A stretch of 64,000 nt of DNA, from contig CM057829.1 of the NCBI GenBank assembly GCA_030068075.1, forward strand, positions 88,341,889 to 88,405,888, read 5' to 3'. This stretch comes from Paguma larvata. Its lineage: Eukaryota; Chordata; Mammalia; Carnivora; Viverridae. Position numbers and translations under genes: made by a program. The notes under the pieces were generated by a model. The model saw nothing but the letters and a program-made list of their open reading frames with translations. It had not been told where the DNA came from and did no database searches. Shown here in pieces: positions 12,395 through 24,370 of this stretch. How positions within the stretch are numbered: the first letter of the stretch is position 1; each line of letters opens with the position of its first letter.

Positions 12395-12845
12395 GAGATT
12401 TATTTAGATAAGTGCCTCTGGGTGGGACTGCAAAGATGAAGGCCATGGGCATAGACAGCTGTAACGTAAGCAATAAAGTGAAGACACCTTTGCGAGGGGT
12501 AATCTAATGTGCTCCTGGGATTTTCAGTATGGCAGGGCTGTTTTAAGATAAACTCCCAACCATTGCCGCAGATTATTGTCCTGGGGCTGGGTATGTTGCC
12601 CTGAAAGTTCGGTGGCACTTTCTCCAGTTTAATCATGCTTTGGAAGTAAGGCCGATAAACCAGCCACTTGAGTCCTGGTGTGTGCAGAGCAACGGTGGTG
12701 GGTAGGTGTCGTCCCACGGAGGGGCGGCAGGCTGCCGCTGGGGAGGGCAGGGCTGCTTGGGAAAGCCCAGCTACAACCATAATGCGATGAAGCACATCAT
12801 GCAGTAACGGAGGGGGGCAGGATGCCAGAACATTGCTCAATCTCT
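12395..12845 (-). pseudogene. Candidate processed retrocopy of an unidentified transcript
   Basis: On the minus strand a GC-rich segment (unlike its AT-rich flanks) runs into AATAAA at about 12397-12402, followed by an A-rich stretch of AAAAAGAAAGAG type. That is the layout of an mRNA retrocopy tail. The longest frame is 146 codons (12400-12840) and contains RPYFQSMIKLEKVPPNFQG and SPTQRHLSK. A second frame on the same strand reads MAFIFAVPPRGTYLNKSLL up to the same tail. I do not recognise the source gene. The better-looking peptide may switch frames, which would fit a decayed copy. I saw no clear target-site duplication. It could also be an unclassified repeat. Confidence 0.35.
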
Positions 12846-12874
12846 CAGACCCTTATTTTCTTCATCTCTCAGCA

Positions 12875-13075
12875 AGATATACTTTTCCTTCATATCACTT
12901 ATCACAGCTATACACTTAACTGTGTGATATTTAATACTGTTGGTCACTTTCACCAATAAGCTCCAGATGTACAGGGATTGTGTGTGTCTTGTTCACCTTA
13001 TGCAACCCAGTTCCTAGCACAGAGCCTTACACAGAGTCGATGGTCAATAAACATTTACTGAAAGTACAAAAAAAT
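12875..13075 (+). repeat. L2 LINE 3' end relic (sense)
   Basis: CATATCACTTATCACAGCTA, CCAGATGTACAGGGATTGTG, CCAGTTCCTAGCACAGAGCC and CAATAAACATTTACTGAAAG form the standard L2 3' terminal pattern. Confidence 0.75.
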
Positions 13076-14995
13076 AAGCAGTGGAAAATTAATAATCCAA
13101 AAGTTTTTTAAAATGAGGATTAAGAAGTAATAGCTATATTTAAGTGAATGCATGCATGAGTGTAAAATGCCTACGTGCTCCCTGGCTCAGAGTGGGTACT
13201 TAATAAATGATTATGAGTTTCAGGTTAAATCGCCCATGAGTTACTTAAGGGCAAATATATAAATTAAAGACTTTTAAAGCTTCTGATTACTTTTTGTCTG
13301 ATACCATTCAGTGACATATCAATGTCAGATAAGTCAACGTTTTTACGTGTGTTATCGTTAGAACAGTGTTTAATCCTAAAATATTAGGGAGAGTTTTTAG
13401 AGATACTTGGTCTTTGGCAGGTGCAGAAATTATCCACTATTAGAAATAGAAATACTTCTCTTATGAAGACATAGATTGAGGTCAGATATTCTGGAAGTGA
13501 ATCATTTTACACTTCCAGTGAAACAACTTAAAGCAATGAAAGCCCTGATTCCTATTGTATGACTTAGCAATCAACTGGAAAATCTGTGTTCTAATGCAAA
13601 TTTGAGGCATCAGCTTCTACTCACCAAATTCCATGCATTTAGACTGAAAAATCAATTCATGGACAGAACCATCACATAGAACATTGAAGCATTCTCTAAC
13701 TGGTCTAGCAATTTTCAGTAATAATGATTGCAGAGAAAATTCCACAGAGGGCTGCCTGCTGAGGATTTTCAGCTGTCAGGACTTTCAGCAGCTGGGGAAT
13801 AAGCCCTTCAATCCACCAGTGGAGTCACTATAGAAGAGTAGGATGGCAAGACCGAGGGTGGCTGATATGCGCCTGGTGGGTGGGCGGTGACTGGCAGTGG
13901 CTGGTGGCTGATGATGGGAGGGGCACATTCAGCCGCTAAGTCTCTGCTCAGGCACTCCGTAAGAGAAATTAGAGTAGGTATGATTTGGAAAGATGTAGAT
14001 CAGGCGTCACGTCTCAAAATAGCCATCTTCATCTTCGCTCACCTTCTTATGACTGTATCACCACGTCTCTTTCAATGAGCGGGCCAGGATGGAGACCGGC
14101 CTAAGTCCACACACCATTTGATCTATCGTTTTTCTCTCCAGGTCTCTCTCACAGTTTCCTTTGTTGTGGCTTCTTTTTCCTCTTGAATTACAAAGGATTC
14201 CCAAGTGATCTTTTCTCTGGTGATTCTCTTTTGCGGTCTCCCATTTGGGCGGCAAATATTATTTGTTCAGGGACTCTCGATTCTGTCAGAGTCCCAAGAG
14301 AAAATCAAAGGCATACCCCAATTAGGATAATTCTAGGAGAGTTTACTTATGAGAGAAATTATTATATAGGTGTGAGTGGAGTCTAGGGGAACTTTAAGGG
14401 ATGGTGTAGACATATGGGGCTAGTAGACATGTCCTTGTAATCCCTCAAGTCTGAAGAAACAGAGGTGGGAGAGGTTACTGGGATCCAGAAAGAGAGAGGG
14501 GAATAGATAGAGTAGTGGTGGCCTTCTGTGAGGGGCATGGCCAATCTGAGGCAAGCTCACAGGGAAGGAACCTGGGGAATAGACACACTGACATCACTCT
14601 CTTGTCCCCTTCTGGTCTCCTGCTGACAGAACCCAGGGTGAAGCCAAAGGGTACCATGATCCATGTTTATCTGCACGTGTTGGGCTCCTAGAGCAGACAG
14701 CAGGGTGAAAAAAGGTGATGAGTAGATTTGGAGGGGAAAATAAGGTATCTGAAAAAATTCCCATTTCTATAGTTCTAGACCAACCCCTTCACTAAAATTG
14801 AAATCCAGGACACTCAAAATACCTTCCTCCAAAAATGAATCCTGTTTAAAGTCTTCTTGTTTCTGTTAATAAAGTTAATCTCTGTAGTTCTTTAGGTTTA
14901 TAACACCAAAGACTTTTTTGAGGTCAACTCATCTCTTATATTAAATGCTTAACTTGAGGTCACAAGTTGTGCTTTACATGCCTTTGTATCTTCCA
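13076..14995. other. Low-copy DNA, no gene seen
   Basis: A weak MIR/L2-like end (TACTTAATAAATGATTATGA) occurs near 13196-13216. Otherwise nothing is recognised. Two overlapping frames at 14058-14386 on opposite strands have no known similarity. Confidence 0.4.
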
Positions 14996-15700
14996 TAGCA
15001 GGGAACATGTTTGCAAATAGTGCCTGAGACATATTTGTTGCATTTTCCTGACTTAACTGGCTCAGAGTTTATTGCTAAGTAGAATAACTGTAACCCTAGA
15101 GGTTTTTATTTTTCCCTTGATTGTTGCAAGGTTGCAAAACTAGCAGTTGCAAAAAAGAAGGTGGCCACCAGGTAACAGTATCAGGGATAGCCCAGAGGAC
15201 TCCCATTCAGTCAGGATGGAGAGGGGAGAGGAGAAAGTGGGCAGGCCTCAGCTACTCAGTAATTAGCTGGCAAGTAAGTTTTCCCCAGCTAGTTACACAG
15301 GAGAGAGACTATTTGCTCTTTCAAAATAATTTTTTATTTTTATAATTACCTTATATTTTATTAATTATTTTAATATATTTAAAAACAGAGAACTTTCACG
15401 TCTCTGGACCCAGAACAGTTTTGAGATGTTTAGGTGTCTACTTTTCTTGTGTCTCGTCTCTCTTCCTGAAGTCCACATTCCCTCAGAACGTTCACACTGC
15501 TTAGCCCCCAACCAAACCCTCTTTGGTTCAGTATACTGTGCCATGAATTGCTTTCTCAACCGATATAGAGGTATAGATTCAATGATCGATTCTAATGGAG
15601 GCGTTAGCACACAGATAGGAAAGTAATTTCACACAGAAGTGAATAAAGCCTTAAAAGAACGTCTTAAAAATTAGTGAATGTTGTTTTTAAAAATGCCGTT
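14996..15700. other. Low-copy DNA, no gene seen
   Basis: No gene identified. Frames at 15365-15626 on both strands lie over non-repetitive sequence but show no domain that I know. Confidence 0.35.
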
Positions 15701-15701
15701 A

Positions 15702-15895
15702 GGGGCATCTGGGTGGCTCAGTTTGTTGGGTGTCTGACTTCGACTCAGGTCATGATCTCACTGTTTGTTAATTTAAGCCCCACGTTGGGCTCTGTGCTGA
15801 CAGCTTAGAGCCTGGAGCCTGCTTTGGATTTTGTGTCTCCCTCGCTCTCTGCCCCTCCCCCCTAAAAAATAAATAAACTTTAATTTTTTTTAAAA
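15702..15895 (+). mobile_element. CAN-SINE (sense)
   Basis: It starts GGGGCATCTGGGTGGCTCAG, continues with CTCAGGTCATGATCTCACTG and a felid-type body (GTTGGGCTCTGTGCTGACAG), then a CT-rich tract, AATAAATAAACTTTAA and an A-rich tail. It lies against the 3' end of the antisense L1 that follows. Confidence 0.92.
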
Positions 15896-16286
15896 AACAG
15901 CTTTAGATTTATAGAAAAGTTGAGCAAAAAGTATGGAGAGGTCACATATATCCCCTTCTTCCTGCATACACTCTCCCTATTAACATCTAGTATTAGTGTG
16001 GTACATTTGTTGCAATTAATGAACCAATGAACCAACATTAATACATCATTATAATACTGATACATTGATCAAATTGATACATTATTACATTATAATTAAT
16101 GAACCAGTATAGATATATCAAACCAATATTGGTACATTGAATATTGATATAGCAATATATTGTCCATAGGTTTTTCACATTTTTTTCCATTTTTACTCAA
16201 TGTCCTTTTCTGTTCCAGGATCCTATTCCGTCCATTGTCATGTCTCCTTAGGCTCATCTTAGCTATGATAATTTCTCATATTTTCC

Positions 16287-16419
16287 ACTTTTATTTTTCA
16301 AATTTTTATTTAAATTCTAGTTAGTTAACATATAGTGTAATATTGCTTTCAAGAGTTGAATTTAGTGATTCATCACTTACATATAACACTCAGTGCTCAA
16401 CATGACAGATGTCCTCCTT
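16287..16419 (-). mobile_element. Short antisense L1 3' tail nested in an older L1
   Basis: CTAGTTAGTTAACATATAGT, TGATTCATCACTTACATATA and ACACTCAGTGCTCAACATGA form the carnivore L1 3' tail in reverse. The tail is bounded by TTTCTCATATTTTCC at 16272-16286 and 16420-16434, a perfect 15-bp target-site duplication. Confidence 0.85.
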
Positions 16420-16861
16420 TTTCTCATATTTTCCTCTTTTGATGATCTTTACAGTTCTGAGGAATACTGGTCATATGTAGTATAGGATTTCTCTCTTTGT
16501 AATATGTTTTTCTCATGATTCAACTGGAACTATGAGTTAGGGGGAGGAAGAACACAAAGATAAAGTCCCATTTCATCACCTCTTATCAAGGAGACATGCT
16601 ATCAACATGATTTATGATGTTGATGTTGAACTTGATTACTGGCTTATCAGGTTTCTCTGCCATGAAGTTAGTTTCCTTTCTCCCCTTCCCAAGCTGTAGG
16701 CTTTGGAAGGAAGTCACTCTGCAGCACACATTTAAGGAGTTATGCTTCCCTTTTTCCAGGACGAAGTATCTACATAATTTATTTGGAATTCTTTGATTGG
16801 AGATTTACCTTTTATCCCTCATATTAATATATGGGAGACACTGGGCTCCTATGTCTCTTTT

Positions 16862-17068
16862 TAATAAATGTTATTTATTTACTTTTAGGAGAGAGAGAGC
16901 ATGAGCAGGGAAGAGGCAGAGAGAAAGGGGGACGGAAAATTCAAAGCAATCTCCACACTGTCAGCGCAGAGCCTGATGTGGGGCTTGAACTCATGAACCA
17001 TGAGATCATGACCTGAGCCCAAACCAAGAGTTGGACGCTTAATCAACTGAGCTGCCCAGTCACCTGGT
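16862..17068 (-). mobile_element. CAN-SINE (antisense)
   Basis: The tail side is at the left (TAATAAATGTTATTTATTTA) and the head at the right (AACTGAGCTGCCCAGTCACC). The central GAGATCATGACCTGAGCCCA is typical. The head is diverged from the usual GCCACCCAGGCACC. Confidence 0.88.
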
Positions 17069-17182
17069 GCCTGTATCCTTTTAACTCCATCATTGTGTGT
17101 GTTTGAGCACTTTCTTACTTTATGTCTCTACAAGATATTTCAGGCTCATCTTGTATGTTTCCTACCTTGAATTGGTCGTTTC

Positions 17183-17382
17183 TTTTTTTTTTTTTTAATG
17201 TTTATTTATTTATTTTGAGAGAAAGAGAATGAAGTGGTGTGGCGGGGAGAGAGGGGGTGGAGAGAAGAAGAGAGGTAATCCCAAGTCAGCACAGAGCTTG
17301 ATCTCACAAACAATGATATAGATCATGACCTGAGCTGAAATTAAGAGTAGGACAGTTAAGCGACTGAGTCACCCAGGCACCC
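17183..17382 (-). mobile_element. CAN-SINE (antisense) with near-perfect target-site duplication
   Basis: Poly(T) then AATGTTTATTTATTTATTTT at the left and GCGACTGAGTCACCCAGGCA at the right. The flanks CTTGAATTGGTCGTTTC (17166-17182) and CTTGAATTGATCATGTC (17383-17399) match at 15 of 17 positions. Confidence 0.92.
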
Positions 17383-17700
17383 CTTGAATTGATCATGTCT
17401 CAAGGAGCCCTGGTTCATCTGGGAAGTAGGTGTATTTTTTGCTATTTTCTTTTATGCCCTTTCAGCAAAGAAATATATGTGTGTATACTAACTCATGTAT
17501 ATCTACATATCTATAAATATTTCTACGTGTAACTATATCTATATTAAGTTAAACGTGAGTTCTTACTAGTGTTTCAGACTCTAATGGATCACCACATGGA
17601 TTATTCAGGCCTCTTTCCCTTGCTTGTCTGTAAATTCCTACTTTAATAGTGAGAAATGTGTCTCCCACCATCCCCGATCCAATTACTTGTTAAATTCCAG

Positions 17701-17729
17701 TATGTATGTATGTATGTATGTATGTATGT
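17701..17729. repeat. (TATG)n microsatellite
   Basis: Seven perfect TATG units, continued by degenerate CTGTATGTAC. Confidence 0.97.
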
Positions 17730-20160
17730 CTGTATGTACATCTGTCTATACCTGTATCCGTATCTAGAAAAACAGGGCCAGAAGTTTTAGTACCGTACGT
17801 GAGAAACGACTTTATCACTAGAGTAGAGTGCTTGTTTGCAGTTCTTTTTGCACTTGATCTTGCAGACTTCATTTATTTCCAAAGTTACTTGGGTCAGAAC
17901 CTGTCCCCCCGCCCCCTTCAGTGAGGTTGTTCATGTATTTGTAATATGGTTAGTTAGATTCTCTTATCACTTGTCTCTTCCTGGAATGCCCGCCCCCACC
18001 CCCACTTCCTAAATGTGTTTTTAAAAATTTGCGTACATAAAACTTTACTTTTTGTGTTTGTAGAGTTCTATAAGTTTTGACAGATGCTTTATGTCCTGTA
18101 TCCACCATTACGGTATCATACAGAATGGTTTGACCGTCCTGCCACTCTGAAAATCCCCTGTGCTCCACCTTTTCTACCCTCCGCCTTCTTCTCCTAACCC
18201 CTGGCAACCACTTTTCTTTTTACCATCTCTGTAGGATTGCCTTTTCCAGAATGTCGCACAATTCAAATGATACAGTATGTAGCCTTTTCAGACAGGCTTC
18301 TTTCATTTAGTAATATGATTTAAGTTTCCCCCATGCCTTTTCATGTCTTGAGAGCTAGTTTTTTTCTTATTGTTGAATAGTGTTTTATCGTATTGTTGTA
18401 CCACAGTTCGTTTATACATGCGTCTATTGAAAGACATGTTTGGTGGCTTCCAGTCTGTTGTGATTATGAATGATGTTACTATAAAGATTTGTGTGCAGGT
18501 TTTTATTTGGATGTAAGTTTTCAGCACAGTTGAGTAACTACTTAGAGTATTATTGCTGAATTGTGTATTAAAATTATGTTTAGCTTTGTAAAAAATTGTC
18601 AACTGTCTTTCAAAGTGGCTGTATCACTTCTCATTCCCGGTGTGAGGATTCCCAGTGATTGAGAGTTCCCCTGGTTCTACATCCTCACCAACAATTGAGA
18701 TTTGTGACATTTTGGGACTTTAGCTATTCTAATAGGTGTAGTATATTATTGTAGTATATCAAGTAGTATTATATAATTCTTTTAATTTGCAATTCCCTAA
18801 TAACATGTGAGGTTGAGCATCTTTTTGTATACTTATTTGCTATCTATATATTTCCTTGGGACTGATCTCTGCAGGTCTTTGCCTTTTTTAAAATTAAGGT
18901 TGTTTGTCTTCTTTTATTGAGTTTTTAAGAGTTCTCTGTGTGGATTTTATATACAAGCCATTTATTTATTTATTTATAAATTTTTTTGGTACAGGTTCTT
19001 TATCAGGTACGTTTTGAAAATATTGTCTTTCAGTTGTGGCTTAAATTTCACTCTTTTAATAGTGTCTTTCACAGAGCAGAAGTTTTTAATTTTAATCAAG
19101 TTCAATTTATTACCTGTTTCTTTTATAAATCATGCTTTAGGTGTTGTGCTCAAAATCTCCCTGCCAAACCCAACATCAACCCAAACCCAACCTAGATGGT
19201 CTTCTCTGTTATCTCCAAGAAATTTTATAATTTGCATTTTATGTTTAGACCTATGATCACTTTTGAGTTATTTTTTGTGAAAGGTATAACATCTGTGTCT
19301 AGATTTGTCTTTCTGCATATGGGAGTGTAATTGTTCCAGCATCATTTGTTGAAAGACTGTTCTTTCTTTTTTGAACTGAATTTCCTCCTTTGTCAGATAC
19401 CAGTTGACTGTGTGTGTCTATTTCTGGATTCTCCATTTTGTTCCACTGATCTGTTTGTCTATTGTTTTGCCAAGTACCATGTTGTCTTGATTATTGTAGC
19501 TATAGAGTAAGTTTTAAAGTTGAGTAGTACCTCCAACATAGTTCTTTTTCTTAAGTATTGTGTTGGCTCTTTTGGGTCTTTTGCTTTTCCATATAAACTT
19601 TAGAATCAGTTTATCCACAGCATAACTTGCTGGGATTTTGATTGGAATTACATGAATCTATAGATCAAATTGGGAAGAACTGGCATCTTGACAATATTCA
19701 TGGAGACTTCCAGTTGGTGAACATGGAATATCTCTCCTTATCTTTTATTTCTCTCATCAGAATTTTTTAGTTTTCCTTGTACAGATCCCACACATATTTT
19801 TTGTTAGATTTATATTTAAGTATTTCATTTTTTTGGTGGTAATGTAAATGGTATTCTCTTTTCAATTTTAAATTCTAATTGTTCAGTGCTGGTGTTTAGG
19901 AAAACAATTGACTTTTGCATATTAACTCTGTATCCTGCAAACTTGCTATAATCGCTTACTAGTTCTAGGAGACTTTCTTTTTGAGTTTATGGGATATCCT
20001 ACATAGACCATCATGTCATCTGTGTACAAAGATAGTTTTAGTTTTTCTTTCCCAATCTGTGTACCTTTTATTTTCTTTCCCTGCCTTAATGCATTAGCTA
20101 GAACTTCATATACTGTTGAATTGTCCTTCCTTTGGAGAATGTCATCCCTATTAATAAATT

Positions 20161-21178
20161 CAGAATTAGAGATATGAGGACAAATTTAGTTTGTGAAAAT
20201 TAAGGGTAAAAATATTTTGGTTATATTTTTCTGTTTTGAACTAATACTTCTAACATATTTTTATTCAAAATCATACAAGTTTATTAAAAAAATCAAAAGT
20301 GTTTAGTTTGAGTTTTCTTGAGCAAGGTGGGATGTATACTTAAACACCAGTGTGTGCATGGCACTTGTCTAGACTCTAAACTTCGAATTACTTATATTTC
20401 CCATTGAAACATACTGTTTCTCCCTCTATCTTCTGGATTTGCAGATTTGGCTATAGAACAGAGGCTTCAGCAATAAAGGAATCATCTAATAAGCCATCTT
20501 TCTACTAAAGTACATTCACCCATTTTTTATCCTTCTTCTCATTTTAGTCCTATGGTACTCCCTGTACCCAAACAAAATCCTCGATGTATGTCTTTTATAA
20601 GAAAAAAGGTAGTCAGATGATGGTAATTTAGACTCATGATTAGAACAGTTAGCATTTATCAAATGTCATTACCACAGTCCAGCCTAGGGATGATGATGTC
20701 TAAAATGAGGCCATGGGAGAGGATGAAGGGAAGTGGATCTGGGTGGCTGGCTCAGGAAGCTCAACCCTGAGTGATGTGAGGAACAAGGAAGGAGGAAGGA
20801 TTAGGAACTCTCGGTTTCCAGACTCCATGAGGAGAGAGCTTTGTCTTTTCTGTTCTCTGATGTCAATTTATGTTTAGCATCTATCCGGATTAAAGGATTT
20901 CTCAGTTTCTGCCTGTGATTATCTCAGCTTGAGGGGCAAGAAAAATAAAACAAATGCCAAACCGTTTTGTGCTACAGCAATGAAACAATTAATCCCAAGA
21001 CCTGGCAACAAGAATGTTTTAATTTTCAGTATTACTAAGCTATTGTATATATATTTTCAGTATCATTAAACTTTGTCTTTTAGTTTTAACTTTTAGTATT
21101 TATGTTACAATTAAAATGTTTTAAACTTTAGTATTAGTAAGTTTTGTCTGCTAACAAGGTAAGACAGTCGAAACAATA
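20161..21178. other. Low-copy DNA, no gene seen
   Basis: AT-rich DNA in which I recognise neither an exon nor a repeat family. Confidence 0.4.
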
Positions 21179-21190
21179 GTCTTCTTTTAA

Positions 21191-21375
21191 AATGATTAAA
21201 AATTTTATTTTATTTTAGAGAGAAAGTGGGTACAGAGGGAGACAGACAGAATCTCAAGCAGGCTTCACCCTCAGCGCAGAGTCCAGTGCAGGGCTTGATC
21301 CCATGACCCTGGGATCATGATCTGAGCCAAAATCAAGAGTTGGATGCTCAACTGACTGAGCCACCCCGGCACCCC
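21191..21375 (-). mobile_element. CAN-SINE (antisense)
   Basis: The body reads AGAGAGAAAGTGGGTACAGA to CAACTGACTGAGCCACCCCG and GCACCCC. Possible target duplication: CTTCTTTTAA at 21181 and CTTCTCCTTTTAA at 21375. Confidence 0.9.
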
Positions 21376-21379
21376 TTCT

Positions 21380-21995
21380 CCTTTTAATAAGCAGATGTTA
21401 GGGAAAAATATACAAATACCTAAGCCATGAAGTAGCACTGGGATGTTGGGTATTCATTCTCTTTTTGCTTGAGTGATGCTAGAAGACCTAAATGGGTCTT
21501 CCATACCTTTGATGCTGTCAGTTGGATCCTGGTGTGGGTGAGGGGGGAAAGGGAGCAAGGTTTTAGAGGATTGACTAATACCACATCCTTGACCAGCTGT
21601 GTATTTCCTGGTCGGGGTAAAAAAAGGGAGGGACACGTGTTAGTGTCATCTCATTCACTGCAAACATGTAGGTCTCTATCCTTCTCTTTTTTAAAGGTCA
21701 ATGCTATGTTCAGTTTAATCAGGCCATGTAGATAAGACAGGGAGAGCTGGGATTAGCTGTTTCTCCATCTCTCCATTTCTTTAGCTAGCTCACAGCATCT
21801 AAAACATGGGCACATTGCTCTTAGCTTGTTGAATGAGTGAATGAATAAAGGGCAAGGAATAAAAAATTAAGGAAGGTGAAGAATCTAGTTTTAAGCAGTT
21901 AAGGGAAAATAAGAGAATTACTGTGGGCACAACTAGTTTCATGCCCTAATTTAAATTTTTTAACTTGAAATGACTTAATAGTATCATTTGTTCAA
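21380..21995. other. Low-copy DNA, no gene seen
   Basis: No gene identified. Frames at 21454-21735 run on opposite strands over the same bases. Confidence 0.35.
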
Positions 21996-22085
21996 TATCG
22001 ACTTATCACTTGTGGACTCAGCACTGGGCTATGCACAGCAATAGGTGGGAGGAATGAAATAAAAGTGAGGTAGGCTGAGATTTCA
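21996..22085 (-). repeat. L2-like relic (antisense)
   Basis: ACTTGTGGACTCAGCACTGG then GCTATGCACAGCAATAGGTG fits the reversed L2 3' end, weakly. Confidence 0.4.
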
Positions 22086-22382
22086 TTTTAGGGAAGTGCC
22101 ACTTAAAGTGAAAAGTTCTGTTCAGACAAATCACATTGCATGTGAACTGTAAAAAGTCTGGACACTTTCCCATTACTATTGTCCCATGAACATTACATTC
22201 ACTATAAGCATATTACATGAATAATAAAGCAACAAAATATTTGTGTGATCTTTGCTAGCCTTAAAAATGTTGGCACTGAACTTTATCGATCTGGAAGAAT
22301 ATACTAGGCAAAGTCAAACAACCTATTGTCAAATCAGAGTGAACTTGACAAAAGGGATGTGTGGGGTAGAGGAAGAATCAAT

Positions 22383-22562
22383 ATCACTGGTTCTTAACAT
22401 TGGTTGCACTTTAGAATCATCTGGGGAACTTTGAAAATAGTGATGCCTTGCCTGGCTCACTTCTAGAGATCTTGTCTTAGCTGATCCTGGGATGGGACCC
22501 AACATCAGTATCTATGTACAATTCCATTAATTCACATCCACAGCCAGGAGGTGAGCTGCCAA
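22383..22562 (+). mobile_element. MER5-like hAT-Charlie DNA transposon relic
   Basis: CACTGGTTCTTAACATTGGT, TGCACTTTAGAATCATCTGG and GGAACTTTGAAAATAGTGAT match the MER5A-type non-autonomous hAT element, followed by a diverged body. It is non-coding. Confidence 0.75.
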
Positions 22563-24370
22563 AGGAGAAGCAGGAGAAGCTGCTCTTTATGGAACATTTA
22601 AAGGTGTTCCCTTGTCTCTGTCCTGTCTTGGTACAGTAAAGTAATAGAGTGTCTCTTTTTAAAAGATGATTATAGAAGAATTATGTGGTAATAATCCAAA
22701 GTTGTCTTTTTGACTTATCAATGACATGATTGTGGATATTATGGTTCATGACTAAATGTGGTATGACAGCAAGTAACATCAGTGAGAAATTACACATGAA
22801 GGACTGATTTATAATACAGTCCATTGTTTATGATCATGCTGGAAAAGAGTTGAAATTAAAATAAACTCTTTCTAGATTTTCTGAAAGTAAGACTAGATAC
22901 AATGAAAGATGAAATTTAAAGAGATTATTGTATTGCTGGCCCTTCTTTGTTGTCTTCAGTATAGGTCTGATCTGCTTGTGTGGTAGCCCAGGGCTGGGCC
23001 TACTCTAATGGTCTCCAAGGAGGACTGTGTATCATTTAACTGCTATATTTGAGTTCTTGGAGGGCTGAGACTGTGTCTTGTTAATTTCTTAATCCCCACA
23101 ATGCCTATTAATATTTATTAACTAAATGTATGTGCACAGAACCATTAATTCTGAATAATTTGCTTCTGGGTTTAAAGTAAAACCCTTCATCTTTCAGTAC
23201 CTAAAAGGGCCTTCCAGAACGTTTTTTGAGCCAGTCAGTGTTGCATTGTTTTGCAGTGCTAATATTCTAGGGATGAGGCCATAGTCTTAATGATACAACT
23301 GTGATTCATCCTCCACTACAGATAAATTTCTTTTAGGAGACGATGGATGGGTGTTTCCTGTTGGAGAGAAGGGAAGGATTGGGAGGGGTGTCAGAGGAGA
23401 ATATATTTATTAAGATAAATAAACATCAAATTGTATAGGCTCTCAAAACATGCTTTCTGAGAAGGACCTTGCTAGCATTGTTTCTCTATTCATTTTCAGC
23501 TTCTTTACTCTAATTTATTGAAAATTTTGCTGGCCAAAATCTGCTTCTACCAATTGGAAAAACATTGGCTTTATAATGAAGAGAATTTATTGCTAACTGT
23601 GCCCTTTGAATTTTATGCATGCTGTTCATTTTGATGCACAGCATTAGAGTTGGTTTTTAGCTTTTATTTGAGTTTGTACTGTGGTATAATTTCTCTTTGT
23701 AAAAAAAAATATAATTTTGTCTTCCTTACAAAGCAGCTTTCCTCCCACTAGTGCTTTGTAAGCATTTCGATGTGAGTCTGGGTTTCGTACATAACTTGTC
23801 TGAATAAAAATGTATATTATTAGTTCTGCTTCCTCCTATGTTTAAATAGTCATTTGCATTCTATATTATCTGTGTACTTTTAACCTAATGTTGAAGATCA
23901 GTGGTTCACAAAAAACAGACTATAATAAAGTTTTCATTGACTTTCAGTAAAATTTAGCAACGATAGGTAATATTGCTTCTTCCCCATAAGGCTAAATTTA
24001 GTCAGTTCAAAGGAATATCCTTCATTCTGTGATTCTTATTAAATATCCTTTCTTTCACAAAATATAGTCATAGGAGTATGGCGGCTATTTTAAAAATTAT
24101 TCTTATTTAACAAAATTAAAAGTTGAAAACCCTATGGAAGGTGTGTTTTTGTTTGTGTTCTAGGCCATGAGAACCCATGGAAATCTCTGTAATAAGAGTA
24201 GCAAAGACTACTTCTGATCTCCAAATTAGTAGCTGCAATGTTAAAATTGATTATTTTCTGAAAGAAACGTTTCAACTAAGTATGTTAACCTTGGACAAGC
24301 TGAAAGAGCTGGTGGCAACTCAGTTCTTCCTATGTGCCAGCAATCTTCCCCCAAAGCCTGAGAATTAGAC
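22563..24370. other. Low-copy AT-rich DNA with a weak L2 end
   Basis: GGGCTGAGACTGTGTCTTGT and AATATTTATTAACTAAATGT at about 23064-23130 suggest an L2 3' end. I recognise nothing else. Confidence 0.4.

Larger units (their letters stand above)
15897..20160 (-). mobile_element. Long antisense LINE-1 (3' UTR plus ORF2 reverse-transcriptase part), interrupted
   Basis: From left to right this reads backwards through an old L1M-type element: 3' end (15897-16286), 3' UTR (16435-18000) and the 3' part of ORF2 (18060-20160). On the minus strand, 19995-20035 encodes LSLYTDDMM, the degenerate reverse-transcriptase (F/Y)xDD motif. It is riddled with stops and frameshifts, so no protein is made. Nested inside are a short L1 tail (16287-16419) and two SINEs (16862-17068, 17183-17382). 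The 5' portion is missing, as in ordinary 5' truncation. Confidence 0.8.
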
